Positions 61,020-64,000 of a stretch of 64,000 nucleotides of DNA are shown here, piece by piece (the first letter of the stretch is position 1; every line of letters begins with the position of its first letter). The DNA comes from Camillea tinctor (taxonomy: Eukaryota > Ascomycota > Sordariomycetes > Xylariales > Xylariaceae): assembly GCA_022578605.1 (NCBI GenBank), contig MU394112.1, forward strand, positions 124,001-188,000, read 5' to 3'. Both the position numbers and the translations under genes were made by a program. The notes beneath the pieces were generated by a model. The model saw nothing but the letters and a program-made list of their open reading frames with translations, was not told where the DNA came from and did not search any database.

Positions 61020-63338
61020 ATGCTCTCTCCGGGGGCCCCTCCTCATCTCTCAAGTGCCAGTGCCACTAGTACTATTACACTTCAACAGCCAGTAACGGGA
61101 CCACTACCACTATCACTACCACCACCACCACCACCTCCGAAACTACAACTACCACCTCCTTCTCCTCCCTCTCCTCCACCTTACACATCCGATCGCAACG
61201 GATTCGTCATGTCTGACTATCGCCATATGAGGTCCGGGAGCCTCAATATTCCTTCCCAGACAAGTACGAATGCGACGATTAGTCCGGTAACCCCTTCTCA
61301 CGGTCGCTTTGAAGGTCCGAGAAGTCCGCCGAGTAAGTTTTTTTATATTTTTATTTGAGGGGGGACAATTCTTAATCTTTTTGGTTCATCTCATCTCGAA
61401 TGGTGTTGCACATCTTGTGTCTTTGGTTTTTTATCGTCTTCCCTTCATCGTCATATTTCCTTTTTTTTCTCCTTCCCCTCCTAACCACCCACATCACTAC
61501 TACTACTACGAAACGAAGAGAAAAAGAAAAAGAAAAAGGATAAGAAAAACAAGGTTGCTAATTCAATTTCATATTGAAAAAACATAAATATAGATACTTC
61601 CCACGTACCATGCAAGTTCTTCCGTCAGGGTGCTTGTCAAGCCGGATCAGCTTGTCCCTTCAGCCATGATCTCGGTGCCGCAGCCGAGACGGTATGCAAA
61701 TACTTTGCTAAGGTATGGAACGGTTCCCCAGGTTCCAGTTACCAGTCCCACAGGATAGGTATCGTCAAGAGAGTACAAAGTTCAGTTAAACTAACCACGG
61801 TGCAACGCACACACACGCAAACTTAACAGGGCAATTGCAAATTCGGTCCCAAGTGCGCCAATGTCCATGTCCTCGCCGACGGTCGTCGAATCAACTACGG
61901 CAAGAATGGCATCACCATCGGCCAGCCCATCCACCTGGGTAATCGAGTAAATCCCGCCGTCTATAGCAACTCCAACAGCGCCCTCACCAATTCGTTCATG
62001 CGCGCCGATGCCACTGGCTCCTACGGTCCCGGCTTTGGTTATTCTGTTACTCCCGGCGACACTTTCCAGTCCATCGACCGCCGTCCCAGCCTCGAGAACG
62101 TTCCCACCATCGACACGACCTACTCACACACGAGCTCGCAGTACGGTTCGCCCCGTGAAGAAGACCACTCGCGACTGGGCCTCGGCCTCTCTCCCATAGC
62201 TGCCAAGGGTCTCTCCGTCCTCGATGCGCCTCTCCCCGCTTCTTTCGATTCCAACGGAATATCCAACGCTGCCAGGTTTCCCGGTGCTCCGTGGCCTTCT
62301 TCTGTCCCTTCGCAATTCGGCCTCGACTCGCCTTCTCCCTCGCTGAATGCCGCCAAGGAGTCCCGCACATCCGAGGCTCTTAAGCTCCTCCACCATTCGG
62401 CCTTTGGCAGCAACGATCATCTCTCCACCACCGTAACCGGCTCTTCCCCGCCCACCCAGCCCGCCGACGAATACTTTGGCCGACGCCAGATGCACTCGAG
62501 CCGCTATGCTAAGCCTAAGATGCTCAGCAGTAGTGCTCCTCGTGCCATCGTGGGGGGCGCTATCGATCGGGACTGGGAATCCGAGTTTCCCTTCTTGGAG
62601 GAGGACTATCTGCCCGACAACCTGAAAGATCTTCTGACGCCTGCAGAAAAGGCGCGACGTGGTTCGCGGGCGGCTGATGACGACCTGAATGGACACAGGG
62701 GAAATGGTGCGTCGCCCGGCTTCGTCGGAATGAGTGGTACGGGTACCCCCAACGCCGAGTCGACATCCAAGTTTGGTAGTCCTATGGCATCGAGCCCCAG
62801 TCGATGGGGACCGCTGTTCCAACGCCAGCATGACGAGCAAGAAGCTAGGAAGCATGCAGCCGCCAGCGCTGGGGCCTTTGGCCACGTTGGAAGCCCGCTG
62901 CGTCAGTCCAGCCTCAGCGCTGAGGTGGCCCGACCACAGAAAACCGATCGTTCGGGCAGTATCGATGGCCTAAGCGTGCTCACCCAGCAGCTGCAGCGCA
63001 CCCGCCTGGATGCTAATGGTAGCGGGGGAGAGTCGCCTATGTTGCATCCACTTTCCCATACATCTCGACCTTCAAACGGCCGTACTGCCGAGAGACACGT
63101 TAGCAATGGTTCCATCAGCTCCAGCGCGCGCTATACGACACCTATTGGCGAGGAAGATGGCGAATTCGTCTTCAGCATGGATGAAGACGGCGAGCGGGAT
63201 AGCACTATCAGGGCGAGGAAGCGGACCTCCGGTGTCGGCACGGCCATGAATGCATGGGGTTCTAGCTATACGAGCGCCCCCGCGGGAAAGAAAGACGATA
63301 ACGCCGCACGTGTTGTTGATGGCGTGGGTGGTCGATGA
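61020..63338 (+). CDS. Tandem CCCH zinc-finger protein (SCP3/LEE1-like)
   Basis: Likely RNA-binding regulator; the family includes fission yeast Scp3 (spindle-poison sensitivity) and budding yeast Lee1. Exons 61020-61332, 61594-61712 and 61830-63338 give 646 residues. A Pro-rich N-terminus is followed by two C-x7-C-x5-C-x3-H fingers: C111, C119, C125, H129 (CKFFRQGACQAGSACPFSH) and C139, C147, C153, H157 (CKYFAKGNCKFGPKCANVH), the second split by an intron. After the fingers come GRRINYGKNGITIGQPIH and a long disordered Ser/Pro-rich region with a conserved-looking acidic patch (EFPFLEEDYLPDNLKDLLTP, ~337-356). An in-frame ATG at 61209 would give 583 residues and starts MSDYRHMRSGS; either start is possible. 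An upstream GTG in frame is not a start. Confidence 0.92.
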
Positions 63339-64000
63339 ATAGTAACGAACGACACCTGGCGAGAGACATATATTGGAAACCAGCTGAAACGGTCTTCCAA
63401 TTGACACACCGGGACACCATGCTATAGCGTACGGTGACGAATTTATTTCGAGGTCACGGGACGTTGACGATGCAAATGGTTCGATACCCCTATTTAATAA
63501 TCGTAGCACCCATGGCATCCCAGATACCGGGCCTAGCCCTGATAACAGGTACCGAAAATCACAACCTGATGGTCTCGGTACCCTACCATCGGGAGGATGG
63601 AAAAGGAAAACGGTCACATGGCACGCATAGAGGGAGAGAAGGGCAATCGTCCCTTTCGATACGTTTTATTTCTAACAAATGCATTTCCGGGCTGGCAAAA
63701 AGAGCAAAATAAAAAAACGAAAAACGAAATCTGGAAAATCTTTGGCACAAAGGGAAAGAGAGGACAATACAGGAGATGCGGCAAATGAACTCCGGAGTTG
63801 GTTGGCAAAAAGAGAAAAATCATGTTCGATTTTTTGAACCTCTTGTTTATAATTCTTTTTTTTCTCTTCGTTTTTTTTCTGGCCTATGCCCAAGGGAAGG
63901 AAAGGGGAAAGGGTAAATAGTACGAGACGAAACACATGTTGGAGATAAACTACACGCGCGCACGCATGCACGCACACATCAAATGGTGTTTTTTTTTTCC
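63339..64000. other. 3' flank of the CCCH gene
   Basis: Probable 3' untranslated region followed by spacer with A-rich runs, T runs at 63855-63880 and a CGCGCACGCATGCACGCACA alternation near 63955. No gene seen. Confidence 0.5.

Overview
This window is nuclear DNA of a filamentous ascomycete (Pezizomycotina), most likely a Sordariomycete. The protein genes carry short GT-AG introns (about 56-345 nt), there are 5-6 copper-oxidase/transcription-factor/metabolite-type genes typical of moulds (AA9 LPMO, Zn2Cys6 regulator, SAM O-methyltransferase), and the intergenic DNA is full of pyrimidine tracts, TAGG/CCTA tetranucleotide runs and TACGGAGTAC-like motifs. The class-level placement is inference, not proof.

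Layout. 1-32: first codons of a gene leaving the window on the minus strand. 366-644: a small hAT-type MITE with a perfect 8-bp target duplication. 1179-4142: two respiratory genes in tandem, complex I TYKY/NDUFS8 and mitochondrial acyl carrier protein (NDUFAB1); a third complex I gene, GRIM-19/NDUFA13, lies at 16309-17126. Between them is an accessory-looking block: AA9 lytic polysaccharide monooxygenase (-), short-chain dehydrogenase (-), a divergent 3-isopropylmalate dehydrogenase (+) and a Zn2Cys6 regulator (-). 17935-25604: divergent nuclear housekeeping genes, FCP1 CTD phosphatase and CHL1/DDX11 helicase. 27223-36576: ribosomal protein L28 (with a GC-AG intron) and the 1459-residue sterol glucosyltransferase ATG26. 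40425-43427: a Gpr1/Fun34/YaaH transporter and a convergent GNAT acetyltransferase. 43428-48700: an AT-rich stretch with a coding relic, a 611-bp fold-back (Tc1/mariner/pogo-like) MITE, a 22-bp GATA palindrome and an orphan O-methyltransferase. 47252-61019 is a 13.8-kb stretch without a gene I can support, ending at a two-CCCH-finger protein (SCP3/LEE1-like).

How the genes relate. NDUFS8, ACP and GRIM-19 all make parts of mitochondrial complex I, and sit within 16 kb. The SDR and isopropylmalate dehydrogenase share one 868-bp divergent promoter region next to a pathway-type regulator, which suggests, but does not show, a small co-regulated set. The other genes are unrelated housekeeping or accessory functions. 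All exon structures below were built by hand from frame continuity, splice signals and family motifs. I found no tRNA, rRNA, CRISPR array or complete autonomous transposon, and no convincing wholly new system; the strongest unexpected structures are the two MITEs and the long gene-free region.
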